A stretch of 64,000 bases of DNA from CAVPJW01 sp963705525 (GCA_963705525.1 CAVPJW010000005.1:1-64000); one strand, 5' to 3'; positions 27,454-38,291 are shown, numbered from the stretch's first letter. Made by a program: numbers and translations. Notes: generated by a model not told the origin, from the sequence alone.

Positions 27454-29471
27454 GGTTCAGATCGGTGCCGCACTATCGCCAGCGCATCCGGGAACTGGGC
27501 GCTTTGGGAACACTGCAGCGTATCTGGGCGCGGCTCATGAATCGGCTCGTTCTGCGGGGTCAGTCGTTGTGGTGGGGCTGGAGGGCTCGTCAACAAATGA
27601 GCGATGCTGCCCTGCTGGCTCGCACGACAGGCGACTGGCGCTCCGTGGATGCCCTCCTCGAAGACCTGGCCAGCCGTCCTGCCTCGTCGTTCATGCTGCC
27701 ACATGAATCGCCGGATGAGACGGCCGCGATCCTTAATCGCTACTACCCTGAGTATGTCTCAGCCCTCCTCGCCGCTGCGGACGCCTGCTGCCGGAATGAG
27801 CTTCGGCTGCTCGGCAGGTGTTTCCGTTTTCCGGGAGGCATCGATTGGCAGACGGATCCCGTCACAGGTTGGCGCTGGCCTCTGGTGCATAGAAGCCGCG
27901 TAGGTCGGTATCTTGGGTCTGAGCGCCCGGTTGATCTCATAGTCTTCTGGGAGCTCAACCGGCACCAGCACTTCATCACCCTCGGGATCGCCTTCTGGCT
28001 GACCGGCGACCAACGGTACGTGGATACCTTCAGCTCCCAGGTTCAGAGTTGGATCGAGACCAATCCACTGCAGCACGGCGTCAACTGGTTTTATGGCCTG
28101 GAGGTATCGATTCGCATAATTGCCTGGACTGTGGCGTTTCAGTTCTTTCGCACGTCACAACGATTCCAGGAGAAGACCGGCGAAGCCTTCCTGAAGAGCC
28201 TGTGGCAGCAGGCCGATTTCCTGAGGAGTCACCTGCGAACAGCCAGAAGCAAGGAAGATGTACCTAACAACCATCTACTGGCGGAACTGACAGGTCTGGT
28301 CCTCGTCGGGGTCGGCTTTCCCCGAGTTCCGCGCAGCGGCAGCGTGGCGTGAAACCGGTCTACGTCTGCTCAACCAGACAGGCAGCTGCACAAACGCACC
28401 CTGACGGCGTTAACAAGGAACAAGCGACCGGGTACCACCGTTTCGTAGCCGAGCTGCTGCTCCTGATCGTGGCGCGCAGTCGTCAGGGCGCGCTGCCGCG
28501 TGCGCCTATTCTGGAGGATACGCTGGAGCGGATGCTGGACTATGTGCTCTTTACCTCGACACCGGCTGGAACTGCGCCGATGTGGGGTGATTCCGATTAC
28601 GGACGCGCCCTGGGCCTGGGACAAAACAAAGACTTCTGGGACTTCCGTCCACTTCTGTCGGCAGGGGCAGCGTTGTTTGGCCGACCTGACTGGAAGTTTG
28701 CGGCCGGCCGCTTCGACGAGGAGGCGTTTTGGCTCCTGGGCTCTGACGGTCTGGATCGTTGGGAACAGCTTGACGCTCATCCGCCCGAGCAGACCTCGCG
28801 GGCCTTTCCGCAGGCGGGCCTGTACGTCATCCGCGATGCGTGGGCGGCAGATACGGATGTCGCTTTCTTCCGGTGTGGTCCGTTCGGACTAGGAGGCGAA
28901 GGACATTGTGCCCACGCGCACTGTGATCTTCTCAGCTTTGTTCTGTGGGTAGGCGGTCGACCGCTGCTCGTAGACTCGGGCACCTACATGTACCACGGCC
29001 CCTGGAGGGATCATTTTCGTCTTACAGCAGCCCACAACACGGTGATGGTCGATGGCCGCGAACAGGCTATCCCAATGCCCAATTTCAATTGGCAGCAGAT
29101 CCCCGAGGCGAAGTGTATCGACTGGACCGGGGAGCGTGTGACAGGGGCATTGACCTATTCCGGCCAGGTGGAGTTTATCCGAGAGCTGGCCCATCCACGA
29201 CCAGGTGTCTGGGAGTTGGTCGACAAGTTTACTGGGCAGTGATGAACACAGAATGGAGTGGTTTTTTCATTTTGCTCCTGGCCTGGATTTGCATCTACAC
29301 GAAGGAGGGCATACGCTTACAGTGCTTAAGGAAGGCCGCTCCTTCGTGATCGTGCACATTCCGGGCAACGGGGTCCGCCCCCAGTTGAGAGACACCTGGT
29401 ATTCATGCCAATACGGGGTTAAACAAGGCACCCGAGAACTGTATGCCATGGTGGCAAGGGGAACCAGGTAA
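27450..29471 (+). CDS. Heparinase II/III-family polysaccharide lyase-like protein, several frameshifts
   Basis: The N-terminal half is an alpha/alpha-toroid (WFYGLEVSIRIIAWTVAF, NNHLLAE), typical of alginate and heparinase II/III lyases. After breaks near 28320 (CCCC run) and 28375 the second frame has HPDGVNKEQATGYHRFV and the beta-sheet domain with GEGHCAHAHCDLLSFVLWVGGRPLLVDSGTY; the last part follows a third break near 29238. The H-rich HCAHAHCDLLS motif is the conserved catalytic/zinc region. In polysaccharide clusters such proteins trim or release polymer. No clear signal peptide is visible. Confidence 0.75.
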
Positions 29472-29547
29472 GGGAGCGTCGTTCCACTGGCAGTTTCATC
29501 TCGCTGGCGAGGAACGCCTGCGAACAGGAGAACATTGCGATCACACT

Positions 29548-30705
29548 GTGTACTGAGTCAGAACAAAGTGAAGCAATAATACGGTCAGATTCGTACGTGG
29601 TGTACAGGCTGCAGGACACCGCATGCGACTCGGCCGCGCCGTCCTTGGATTCGTCTTGAGTCGGTCTGAGCGTACGACCCTGGAGCAGTATGCCCGTCGT
29701 CCGACGACCGCGCAGGGCCTGGCGCTGCGGGCGCGCATCGTGCTGCGCTGCGCCACCGGCGCGACACACACGGCTATCGCGGCCGATCTGGACGTGACGA
29801 TCCAGACCGTGGGCAAGTGGCGCAAGCGCTTCGTGGCCACCCGCATCGCCGGCCTGCTCGATGAGCCGCGCCCGGGGGCGCCGCGCAAATTACCGACGCG
29901 CAGATTGAACGGGCGATCGCCACGACGCTCGAGTCGCCTCCCCGCGATGCGACCCAGTGGAGTACGCGCGACTTGGGGAAACACGAGGGCCTGAGTCAGT
30001 CGGCTGTGGCGCGCATCTGGAAAGCCTTTGCGCTGCAACCGCACCCGACCGAGACCTTCAAACTCTCGAAAGACCCGGTGTTCATTGACAAGGTGCGCGA
30101 CATCGTCGGGTTGTATGTGCAGCCGCCGGATCGGGCCTTGGTGCTCTGCGTCGACGAGAAGAGCCAGATTCAGGCACTCGATCGCACGGCGTCGCTGTTG
30201 CCCATGCGTCCGGGCCTGCCCGCGCGCCGCACGCACGACTACGTGCGGCACGGTACGACGCCGCTCTTCGCGGCGTTGGACGTCAAAGCGGGGACCGTCA
30301 TCGGGGCCCGCCACGCGCGGCACCGGGCGCAGGAGTTTCGTCATTTTCTCAACTGGATCGACGCGGCCGTCCGCCGGGCCTCGACATTCATCTGATCCTC
30401 GACAACTACGCCACCCACAAAACGCCGGCCATCCATCGGTGGCTGCTGCGGCATCCGCGCTACCATCCGCACTTCACCCCGACCAGCGCATCCTGGCTGA
30501 ATCTGGTGGAGCGCTGCTTTGTGGAGCTCACCCGCCAGCAGATCCGACGCGGGACGCACCGCGGCACCAAGGCCCTTCGGGACGCGATTCTCACGTATAT
30601 TGCCCTCGGGAACGACACGCCACGGCCCTTCGTCTGGTCCACAACGGCCGACGAGATCCTGGAAAGCGTCGCCCGCTTTGTACGCGGATCTCTGAATCAC
30701 GACAC
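29548..30705 (+). mobile_element. IS630-family insertion element, degraded
   Basis: The element is bounded by imperfect inverted repeats, GTGTACTGAGTCAG at 29548 and CTGAATCACGACAC at 30692, which match in 11 of 14 positions when one is reverse complemented. The right end is followed by TA, as expected for IS630 target duplication, but the left flank is CT. The transposase inside is broken. The element sits between the heparinase-like gene and a GT4 gene, both parts of the polysaccharide locus. Confidence 0.65.
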
Positions 30706-30721
30706 TAGAGATGAGAAACAC
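29623..30721 (+). pseudogene. IS630-family transposase, broken by two frameshifts
   Basis: Three frames join into a DDE transposase: an N-terminal HTH part from ATG 29623 (HTAIAADLDVTIQTVGKWRKRF), a break near 29890, the central DDE part with LVLCVDEKSQIQAL and HDYVRHGTTPLFAALD, a break near 30380, then LDNYATHKTPAIHRWL and SWLNLVERCFVELT. The IS630 hallmarks (VDEKSQ, LDNYATHK, SWLN.VE) are all present. The third frame has no stop before the element ends and reads straight into the next gene. As drawn it is inactive. Confidence 0.85.
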
Positions 30722-32047
30722 ATGAAGACGGTGCTCATCATTGCTCGCGTGTTTCCTCCCTTTCAATCTGTGGGCCACTCAATTCGGATGGTGAAGTTCG
30801 CCAAGTATCTTCCGGCGTTGGGCTGGTTGCCGTCAGTGCTGACTATTGACGACCGCAGAGAGTATGAGTTTGATCGTAAGCAGGGCAGTGACACACTGCT
30901 GTCGGAACTTCCACGAGATGTCTTGATCTATCGGACTGTTGCAGGAGAGCCGTCCGTACCGTTTCTTGAGCGAGAGAAGGCATTTGGCCGGCGGAACTGG
31001 CTGACAAGAGCGCTCGTGAAGATTCTTGGCGGAGCACGTCGCTGGGTATTCCGAAACATCTATCTGCCGGACCGTTGCGTTGCTTGGGTACCCTTTGCGG
31101 TAAGACTAGGTCGACAGATTATCAGGCGAGATGGCATTGATGTCATCCTTGTCACATGCCCTCCTCACTCGGCGAGCTTAGTTGGTGTGTTCCTGAAACG
31201 ACTGACGGGCAAGTCGCTCATTTTGGATTTCCGCGATGATTGGATTGACACACCCTGGTACCATTCGAGGCCCGCATTGATTCGTATGATCCACCGACGC
31301 CTGGAGAACTGGGCAGTCAAGACCGCAGACAAGGTCATCTTGGTCACAGAATCGAGTAGAGCCGCGTTCGTCGACCGCTATGCGACACAGCCCAGTAACA
31401 AATTTGTCATCATCTCCAATGGTTGTGATCTTGCGGACTTTGCTCAGCTCGATTCGATGACGCCGGCACCCCGCAACTCGAAGTTCACGATTGTGCATGC
31501 GGGGTCCCTGAACGTATCAGCGTTTTGGGGACGCAGCCCAGCCGCGCTCTTTCAAGCTATCCAGCGAATCCTTTTACAGCAACCGGGGCTGGGAGAGAAG
31601 CTAACCCTAGCGTTCGCCGGTGATTTCCCAGAAGAGTATCGACGGTTGGCCGACGAACTGGGTGTCGCGCGCGTGATCAAGGTGCTGGGACCTATGCCCC
31701 ATAACGAAGTCCTGCGCTTGATCAAGTCGGCCGACCTGCTGCTAGCCATAAACTACGAGGGCTGGTCCACTCTGATCCCAGGGAAGATATACGAGTACTG
31801 GGCTGTCGGCGGTCCTCTGATTCTCTTGCTGAGTTGTGCCGGCGCGGCTTCACTATTCGTGCAACGGCACGGCCTAGGACTGACAGTCGATCCCGCCGAT
31901 GTGGCCGGAATACAAGAAGCGATCCTAACGGCATATCGCCAAGGCAACACGGCCGCGCCGCCGCGGATAAGCACCGACGGAATTGAAGCGTTTGACCGCC
32001 GGGCATTGGCTAGGCATCTTGCCGAGGTTCTGTCAGAGGTAATGTGA
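30722..32047 (+). CDS. GT4-type glycosyltransferase, copy A
   Basis: The ATG at 30722 is preferred because homology to copy B at 42001 starts exactly there, although the frame is open upstream through the IS630 transposase. The 441-residue product begins IIARVFPPFQSVGHSIRMVKF, a GT-B glycine-poor loop region, and has the C-terminal donor-binding pattern AGSLNVSAFWGR, LPGPMPHN, LLLAINYEGWSTLIPGKIYEYWAVGGP (E-x7-E-like region). A retaining transferase adding a sugar from a nucleotide donor is likely. It is followed by the sulfotransferase gene and is intact. Confidence 0.85.
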   Translation: MKTVLIIARVFPPFQSVGHSIRMVKFAKYLPALGWLPSVLTIDDRREYEFDRKQGSDTLLSELPRDVLIYRTVAGEPSVPFLEREKAFGRRNWLTRALVKILGGARRWVFRNIYLPDRCVAWVPFAVRLGRQIIRRDGIDVILVTCPPHSASLVGVFLKRLTGKSLILDFRDDWIDTPWYHSRPALIRMIHRRLENWAVKTADKVILVTESSRAAFVDRYATQPSNKFVIISNGCDLADFAQLDSMTPAPRNSKFTIVHAGSLNVSAFWGRSPAALFQAIQRILLQQPGLGEKLTLAFAGDFPEEYRRLADELGVARVIKVLGPMPHNEVLRLIKSADLLLAINYEGWSTLIPGKIYEYWAVGGPLILLLSCAGAASLFVQRHGLGLTVDPADVAGIQEAILTAYRQGNTAAPPRISTDGIEAFDRRALARHLAEVLSEVM

Positions 32048-32072
32048 TTCTTGAAATTGTCGGTCCTGACAT

Positions 32073-32855
32073 GTGTCAAAAAAAGTAGCCAGACAATTTG
32101 TCTTGGAATTCCAAAGACGCGTCAACTTATTCCCGAAATCGATCTGCCTAGTATCGGGCGCTCCCCGCTCGGGAACTACGGCCCTTGTCGACTGGCTCGG
32201 AGACCAGCCAGGCGTTGCGGCATTCCAGGAATCTCGGATATTGGTGAGTGCCCACGCCTTTATGGAGGAAGTGTGGAGATTTTCAAGTCTAAGCAGAGAC
32301 AGCCTAGCATTAGTCCGACTGGCGCGCCGCCTTATCGTCGAATATTACACCGGTTCGAGGATCCTCATAGGAAAGAGGCTCCTTGTAGATAAGGAGCCTC
32401 TCGAACCCATTGCCTTCCCGTCAAGAGACTATGAGCAATTCATCAAGAACATCAAGACGCTCTTTCCGGAAGCCAAGCTTCTCCTGGCAGTTCGTGATCC
32501 GCTTGCCACGATTTGGTCGATGTCACAACGGCCATGGGGTGAGTCTCTGACGAATAGGGAAGCGAGAGACTTTGCCATTGAAGAGTACACACACAACTGG
32601 AACTCCTGTGCCGACCTCATATTGCAATGCTGCTCCAATCGAAACACCTGCATCGTTCAGTTCGGGCGTCTAATGAACGATCCAGAGAATGAATCGAGGA
32701 GAATATGCGAGTTCCTAAGTATTCGCAACGGGAAGCCGTTCGAACCGCGCGAGACTAAAGACATTGGATTCAGTAGAGAAGAACGGGAGCAAATCGTGCA
32801 TGCTACCCGGTCAAGGGTTGAATTGCTGAATGCCAAAGGAATATCCGGTCTATAG
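32073..32855 (+). CDS. PAPS-dependent sulfotransferase A
   Basis: The 260-residue product starts at GTG 32073. SGAPRSGTT (28-36) is the 5'-phosphosulfate loop and RDPLATIWSMS is the 3'-phosphate-binding region of PAPS-dependent sulfotransferases. It is likely to sulfate the polysaccharide repeat unit at the cytoplasmic face. Base composition is lower in GC than the neighbouring genes, which suggests recent acquisition. The preceding GT4 gene ends 25 bases upstream. Confidence 0.87.
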   Translation: MSKKVARQFVLEFQRRVNLFPKSICLVSGAPRSGTTALVDWLGDQPGVAAFQESRILVSAHAFMEEVWRFSSLSRDSLALVRLARRLIVEYYTGSRILIGKRLLVDKEPLEPIAFPSRDYEQFIKNIKTLFPEAKLLLAVRDPLATIWSMSQRPWGESLTNREARDFAIEEYTHNWNSCADLILQCCSNRNTCIVQFGRLMNDPENESRRICEFLSIRNGKPFEPRETKDIGFSREEREQIVHATRSRVELLNAKGISGL

Positions 32856-32935
32856 TGGAGTCGAATACGAGGAGTCGAATACAATGGCCCCGCTCAGCAT
32901 CAGGTCTGACGAACTGGTTCAGTTGACCGTCGGGC

Positions 32936-33222
32936 ACACATGGTGGCCGATGTCGCAGGAAAGAGAATCCTAATCCGCCACATCGCAGGCCCGAAGACCG
33001 TCGCGGGAACCCGCGCCGCGGCGTTCGGGACCACACGCCGCAGACGTCGCCAGACGGCCTCCGCATCCCACGGCGCATGCGCGATGAAGTGCTGAAAGGC
33101 TGATACGACGTCGGCTCGCTGACGCGCGCGAGCATCGCCGACATCGATTTGCGCGCGCTGTCGCCCAGCAGTCCGTCGACATATACCCGCAACGACACGT
33201 GCTGCGCCGGAGTTGCCGACAC
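32936..33222 (-). pseudogene. IS701-family transposase remnant 1
   Basis: Minus-strand frames give RVYVDGLLGDSARKSMSAMLARVSEP and, after a frame break near 33100, FQHFIAHAPWDAEAVWRRLRR, the start of an IS701-family transposase (pattern VRGLLLDGERKSVEPMA, then LQHFISDSPWD). The catalytic part is missing. It lies between the sulfotransferase A and asparagine synthetase A genes and opposes them. An equivalent remnant is at 44400-44510. Confidence 0.6.
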
Positions 33223-33413
33223 TGGTTGCTGCGGGCCGTGTCAACGGCTTTGAGACGACCTGGTGATTCAGCATCTACTGTAGCAACTCCGCGGTGTTGA
33301 TCGTCGAGATCGGCAGTAGTCAGACAAGGGATCACACGACAGTCAGAGGGCGTAGCACGACCGTCGCCGGGTGGTGATATCCGCGGGTTGCGTGACTGAT
33401 TCAGAGGGTGCCG

Positions 33414-35307
33414 ATGTGCGGTATTAGCGGCGTCGTCCTGAGCGCACCTCACCGGGCTGCCGCAGGGGAGGCGCTCGCCGCCGACATCTCCGCGATGAAT
33501 GCTGCGGTTGCGCACCGTGGGCCCGATGGGTGCGGCATGTACATTGGCGACGGTGTCGGCCTCGGGCACCGTCGCCTCGCGATTCTCGACCTAAGCCAGG
33601 CAGCCGCTCAACCGATGTTCAATGTCGACAGCAGTTTGGTGTTGGTATTCAACGGGGAAATCTACAACTACTTGGAGTTGATCCCAGAGCTTAGGGCGGC
33701 GGGGTACGAGTTCCGCACGCGCTCGGACAGCGAGGTGATCTTGCACGCTTACGCCGCCTGGGGTGATGCCTGTGTGCACCGCTTCAACGGCATGTGGGCC
33801 TTCGCGATCTGGGACACACGCCGTAGGCGTCTCTTTGCTTCGCGTGACCGCTTCGGAGTCAAGCCATTCGTGTACCTCGAGCGCGACGGTGATTTCCTGT
33901 TTTCCAGTGAAATCGCCGGCATACGCGCCGTGCGCCCCGTGAACGAGGCGAACCTTGGCAAGGTCCACGACTTCCTCGCCTACGGATACCGCACCAACGA
34001 CGGGGACACGTTCTTTGCGGGCATTAGAGAATTACCACCGGCACACAATCTGGTTCTGGAAGACGGCCGGGTCCGACTTTCCCGCTACTGGCATCTACCC
34101 AGCCAGGAACAGGACGCGGGCACGGAGGCGCAGCTTACCGAGCGGTTCCGTGCGCTACTGCGCGATGCGATACTGCTCCGCTTTCGCAGCGATGTGCCCG
34201 TGGCGCTACTTCAGAGCGGCGGTCTCGACTCCTCTGCGATTTGTCGCGTGGTTGATGACGAGATAGCGGCGGGCCACCTTGGCGTCGCATCGGTCACTGC
34301 TTTCACGTCGGTGTATCCCGATCAGCGTTTCGACGAGAGTGCCGTCGTGCGGGACTTGCTCGCAGGGTGTCGGCACATAGAATCCGTGACGATCGCCCTC
34401 CGACGGCACAACCCTGGCGTCGGCCCTTCCGGAGTTTGTCGCAGCCATGGGAGAGCCCGTCTATAGCACAACCGCGTTTGCGCACTGGCGCCTGATGCGC
34501 GCTGTTCGCGACCGGGGCGTCAAGGTGGTCATCAACGGCCAAGGGTCTGATGAGGCCTTCGCCGGCTATGCCAAGCACATTGTCGGGTACCGGTTGCTCG
34601 ATCTGCTTCTTTCTCGCCCCCTTCTTGCGTTTGCCGAGGTCCGGGCGATTCGCCGGAAGCTCGGGTTTAGCCTCCCAATGATGCTGTCCCAGGTCGCGAA
34701 GGCAATTGGCGGGCGGAGGGTTGCATCGAAGGTTCGCGCGCGCTTCATGGAGGGCTCTATTCAACTACTCGAGCCGACATTCCATCACGCTTACGATCGC
34801 CACCTCAGGGATCAGTCGGCGCGCCTAGCGCCGCGGAATCTCGAACACCACCTCCGCACGCAGATCGAGCACTTTGGCTTCAATCAAATCCTCCATTACG
34901 AAGATCAATCTTCGATGAGCTGCGGGATCGAGATCCGGTCACCTTTCATCGACTATCGCCTGATGGAGCTCGCCTTTACGTTGCCAGATAGCCACAAGTT
35001 CTCCGGTGGAATGACGAAACGCCTGGTGCGACAAGCATTTGCTTCCGAACTGCCCGAGCGGATTATCCATGAAAAGGAGAAGATCGGCTTCGGCACGCCG
35101 TTTGAGTCGTGGATGAGGGAGCCAGCGCTCCGCAGCGCAGTCGCTCGATTGGCGACGAGCCCAGAATTTGCGGCGAGGCGCATATGGCGCGCGCCCAAGG
35201 TGCGCCATCGTCTCCTAGATCAGAAGGGGCCTGGAGCCCGGTTTCCCGCTTGGCGCTTCATCAATGTCGAACTATGGGCACGGGCATGCGGCATTGTGAA
35301 TCTCTAG
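33414..35307 (+). CDS. asnB: Asparagine synthetase-like glutamine amidotransferase A, frameshifted near 34398
   Basis: The start at ATG 33414 makes the nucleophilic Cys residue 2 (MCGISG), as class II amidotransferases need. Domains: glutaminase with HRGPDGCGMY, NGEIYNY and SDSEVILHAYAAWG; then a synthetase domain with the PP-loop QSGGLDSSAI. A one-base break near 34398 separates these from NGQGSDEAFAGY and the C-terminal part to 35307. The restored product is about 630 residues. In polysaccharide loci such enzymes amidate sugar acids rather than make asparagine. The break lies in GCCCTCC. Confidence 0.85.
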
Positions 35308-35456
35308 CGGGACAGCTCCTCAGGCGCCGCATTCAGGCAAGGCGTCCAAGTGAGCCCTGTGAGCTTAGATGCTCCACGCGAAGTCGGTGACATGATGACA
35401 CTGGCCGGAGAGCGGAATGCGACTCGGTGGGCCCCAGGTCTTGGCGTGGGGCAACC

Positions 35457-36074
35457 GTGAAACGCCTACTACTTGCGTCCGCGCGACGACTCCGGACTCA
35501 CCTCGCCGTATGGAACAAGGGACGCTTTCTCGCATACGGAAGGGACTTGCACGTTGGTCAGGGGTCTAGGCTTTGGGCACCTAAGCGGCTCACCATCGGA
35601 AACAGCGTTTACATCGGGAAGCACGTTCATATTGAAGCGAACTGCACCATTGGTGACTATTGCCTGTTGGCGAACCGGGTGGCCATCATTGGACGGCATG
35701 ATCATGACTTCTCGGCGGTCGGCTATCCCGTGCGCTATGCACCCTGGATTGGAAGCACGCGTATGCCCAGCCGGCACATCGATGAGATGGTCGTTCTCGA
35801 GGGCGACGTGTGGTTGGGGTACGGCGTTGTCGTACTGACCGGGGTCACCATCGGCCAGGGAGCCATTGTCGCAGCGGGTAGCGTCGTGTCCAAGAGCATC
35901 CCGGCCTATTGCATCGCGGCCGGGGTACCTGCCCGGGTGATAGCCCAACGCTTCGCCAAGAGGGAGGACATAGCACGGCACGAACAGGCTATCGCCGCGG
36001 GGACATTCATATTATCCGAACAAGGTTACGATGAGTGTCGCATTGAGCCCGGGTTTCCGCCAACCGAGACTTGA
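35457..36074 (+). CDS. Hexapeptide-repeat (left-handed beta-helix) acyltransferase
   Basis: The GTG at 35457 is taken as start; a longer frame begins at 35427. Residues 35-150 show hexapeptide repeats (LTIGNSVYIGKHVHIEANCTIGDYCLLAN, GVVVLTGVTIGQGAIVAAGSVV) followed by SKSIPAYCIAAGVPARVI, the closing motif of the xenobiotic/galactoside acetyltransferase group. The active His may be in HDHDF. It would transfer an acetyl or similar group from acyl-CoA to a sugar. The next gene overlaps its stop (TGATG). Confidence 0.85.
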   Translation: MKRLLLASARRLRTHLAVWNKGRFLAYGRDLHVGQGSRLWAPKRLTIGNSVYIGKHVHIEANCTIGDYCLLANRVAIIGRHDHDFSAVGYPVRYAPWIGSTRMPSRHIDEMVVLEGDVWLGYGVVVLTGVTIGQGAIVAAGSVVSKSIPAYCIAAGVPARVIAQRFAKREDIARHEQAIAAGTFILSEQGYDECRIEPGFPPTET

Positions 36075-37177
36075 TGAGTAAGGTCGTCGTCCTCCAGCAC
36101 CGGTTGCTGCACTATCGCACGGCCCTATTTGATGAGCTACGGGCCGCCTGCACACGGCGCGGCATTGAACTTCATCTCGTCCACGGCCAGGCCACGCGGC
36201 GCGAACGAGCCAAGAAGGATGAGGGATGTTTGCCTTGGGCTACCAAGGTCACGAACCGGGTTTGGGAGGTTGGAGCTCGCGACTTTGTGTGGCAACCGTT
36301 TCCACGCGACCTGCATGATGCGGACCTGGTTGTGATTATGCAGGAAAGCCGCCTCTTGTCCAACTACCCCTTGTTACTCAACCGTTTCTTCAACGGTCCG
36401 AGGATAGCCTTCTGGGGCCATGGCGCCAACTTGCAGAGCGCCAGACCCGACGGTTGGCGGGAGAAATGGAAGAGAGTGATGCTGACCCGTGTGGATTGGT
36501 GGTTCGCCTATACGGAATCAACAGTGGACATCGTGCGCGCCGCGGGGTTCCCTCCACAGGACATTACCAAGCTCGATAACGCTATCGACACACGCGGCTT
36601 CAGACGTGACCTGGCTGGAATAACCGACGCTGACTTAGCGACGGCCAGGAGGGCGCTCGGAGTTGACGCCTCTGCGCCAGTTGGCATTTATTGCGGCTCC
36701 CTGTATCCGGACAAGCGGTTGGACTTCTTAGTGGAAGCTGGGGATCGAATCCACGCTCAGGTCCCGGCTTTTCATTGTGTGGTTATCGGCGACGGCCCGT
36801 CCATGCCGAGGCTTCTTGAGGCAACAACACTCCACCCATGGCTGCATGTTCTAGGGGCCCGCCACGGACCCGACAAGGCCCTGTACCTTCGGATGGCCAG
36901 CTTCATGCTGAATCCAGGCGCCGTGGGCCTACACATCGTTGATGCGTTTTGTGGCGGGTTGGTTCTCCTGACGACCGAGACTGCAAGACACGGCCCGGAG
37001 ATTGCGTACCTAAGGCATGGGGAGAACTCCTTTATGACCCGTGACAGCGCTGAGGAATATGCTGCGACCGTCGTGTCGTTGTGCCACGACCCCGCACGCT
37101 TCAACCGGGTTAAGGCAGCGGCATTGGCCGATGCAGAACGCTACACTCTGGGCAACATGGTGGCACAACTTTGCTGA
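36074..37177 (+). CDS. GT4-type glycosyltransferase with C-terminal frame break
   Basis: The 367-residue product begins MSKVVVLQHRLLHYRTALFDEL and has GT4 signatures: GIYCGSLYPDKRLDFLVEA (donor-binding) and DAFCGGLVLLTTE (E-x7-E region). It ends abruptly at NMVAQLC, but shifting one base at the TTT near 37170 gives FAEGIARCLASVKRL and a stop at 37217, directly before the next gene. That is probably its real C-terminus. Retaining sugar transfer on the lipid-linked unit is expected. Confidence 0.82.
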   Translation: MSKVVVLQHRLLHYRTALFDELRAACTRRGIELHLVHGQATRRERAKKDEGCLPWATKVTNRVWEVGARDFVWQPFPRDLHDADLVVIMQESRLLSNYPLLLNRFFNGPRIAFWGHGANLQSARPDGWREKWKRVMLTRVDWWFAYTESTVDIVRAAGFPPQDITKLDNAIDTRGFRRDLAGITDADLATARRALGVDASAPVGIYCGSLYPDKRLDFLVEAGDRIHAQVPAFHCVVIGDGPSMPRLLEATTLHPWLHVLGARHGPDKALYLRMASFMLNPGAVGLHIVDAFCGGLVLLTTETARHGPEIAYLRHGENSFMTRDSAEEYAATVVSLCHDPARFNRVKAAALADAERYTLGNMVAQLC

Positions 37178-37218
37178 AGGCATTGCACGGTGTCTCGCCT
37201 CCGTCAAGAGGCTCTAGG

Positions 37219-38025
37219 ATGAGTCGCTGCCCTTCGCTTCCTGTTCTCGTTTACCACAAGGTCGGCCCAGGCAAGGACAGATGGTCCTCCCCAGCCGCCC
37301 AGTTTCTTTCGCACGTTCGGTACCTCTCACAGCGTGGTTATAGAACCTTGACGGCTGGTGAGTACGAAGCGTGTGCACTAGGTGAGGTCCCGGAGCCTGG
37401 CAAGGCGGTTCTGATAACGTTTGACGACGCTTACGCATCCAGCTTCACGCGTGTGTTACCGACCTTGGAACGCTTTGGCATGCATGCACTGGCCTTTGTC
37501 ATTACGCAGAGAGTTGGCAGTGGGCCGCCGAGGCGTGGTCCTATTGACACGACGTCCGAGGATGAGGCCTACCTGCGCTGGGCCGAGATCGAAGAGATGG
37601 TTGCGAGTGGCGTGTTTGAGGTCCACTCCCACAGTCACGCGCACGCGCGGTGGCATGCTTCCCGGACTGACATAGACGAGTACTTGGGGGAAATGGAGGA
37701 CGACCTTACGACCTCACGGAGGTTGCTCGCAGAGCATTTTAGCGCTGTGGTCCCAAGGCATTTGGCGTGGCCATGGGGTGAGTCCACGAAGGAGACTCGC
37801 GCTTTGGCGCGGAGACTGGGGTTTGACTTTCAATACACCGTTGGAAATGACTTCAACACACACTCGACTCCATTGGATCAGATAAATCGCCTGTGCTGCG
37901 ACGGCCTATCCCTTCCCGCTTTTGTGCTGCGCCTAGAGTTCTTTCGAAGCTCGTTGCCGAGTCGTGTGTATCCACTCGTCCGTCGGAAATATCACTGGAT
38001 GAATAGTGCGGTAACGAACAAGTAG
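37219..38025 (+). CDS. Polysaccharide deacetylase (NodB-fold)
   Basis: The ATG at 37219 follows the stop of the preceding GT4 gene within two bases, with AGAGG upstream. The 268-residue protein has the NodB motifs: LITFDDAYASSFT (metal-binding Asp), HSHSHAHARW (metal-binding His residues) and PRHLAWPWGE. It should remove N-acetyl groups from polymer or lipid-linked sugar. There is no signal peptide, so a cytoplasmic site or a non-classical location is suggested. Confidence 0.88.
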   Translation: MSRCPSLPVLVYHKVGPGKDRWSSPAAQFLSHVRYLSQRGYRTLTAGEYEACALGEVPEPGKAVLITFDDAYASSFTRVLPTLERFGMHALAFVITQRVGSGPPRRGPIDTTSEDEAYLRWAEIEEMVASGVFEVHSHSHAHARWHASRTDIDEYLGEMEDDLTTSRRLLAEHFSAVVPRHLAWPWGESTKETRALARRLGFDFQYTVGNDFNTHSTPLDQINRLCCDGLSLPAFVLRLEFFRSSLPSRVYPLVRRKYHWMNSAVTNK

Positions 38026-38168
38026 GTTACCGAGATGCTGACGGGTTGTTGCGTTCTTGTCTTCGGCATCGGGCGGGCCAGCCATATGGCAAGGGATTAG
38101 AGGTGAAACATTTCGACAATAATGTTTCGATGTCGAGACTCATTGGCGGCAATAAGGCATTTATTTAA

Positions 38169-38291
38169 CAGGCGCTTCCCCACATTTCCGCCATGATGTG
38201 CGATTCGCTGGAGGAGGTCGTGCAAGGCGCCGATGGCGTTATCGTGGGCCACGAGTTGCAGGATGGGGAGCGTACTTGGTCAGGCTTTTAA
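38169..38291 (+). pseudogene. C-terminal remnant of a GDP-mannose/UDP-glucose-type 6-dehydrogenase
   Basis: After an in-frame stop at 38166 the sequence reads LPHISAMMCDSLEEVVQGADGVIVGHELQDGERTWSGF and ends at TAA 38289-38291, like the last 40 residues of AlgD- or UDP-sugar dehydrogenases (the DSLxEVV.GADV.VVGH pattern). The rest of the gene is missing. The flanking 130 bases upstream are unusually AT-rich. This is a leftover of a lost nucleotide-sugar gene; a hidden start within the region is not seen. Confidence 0.55.
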
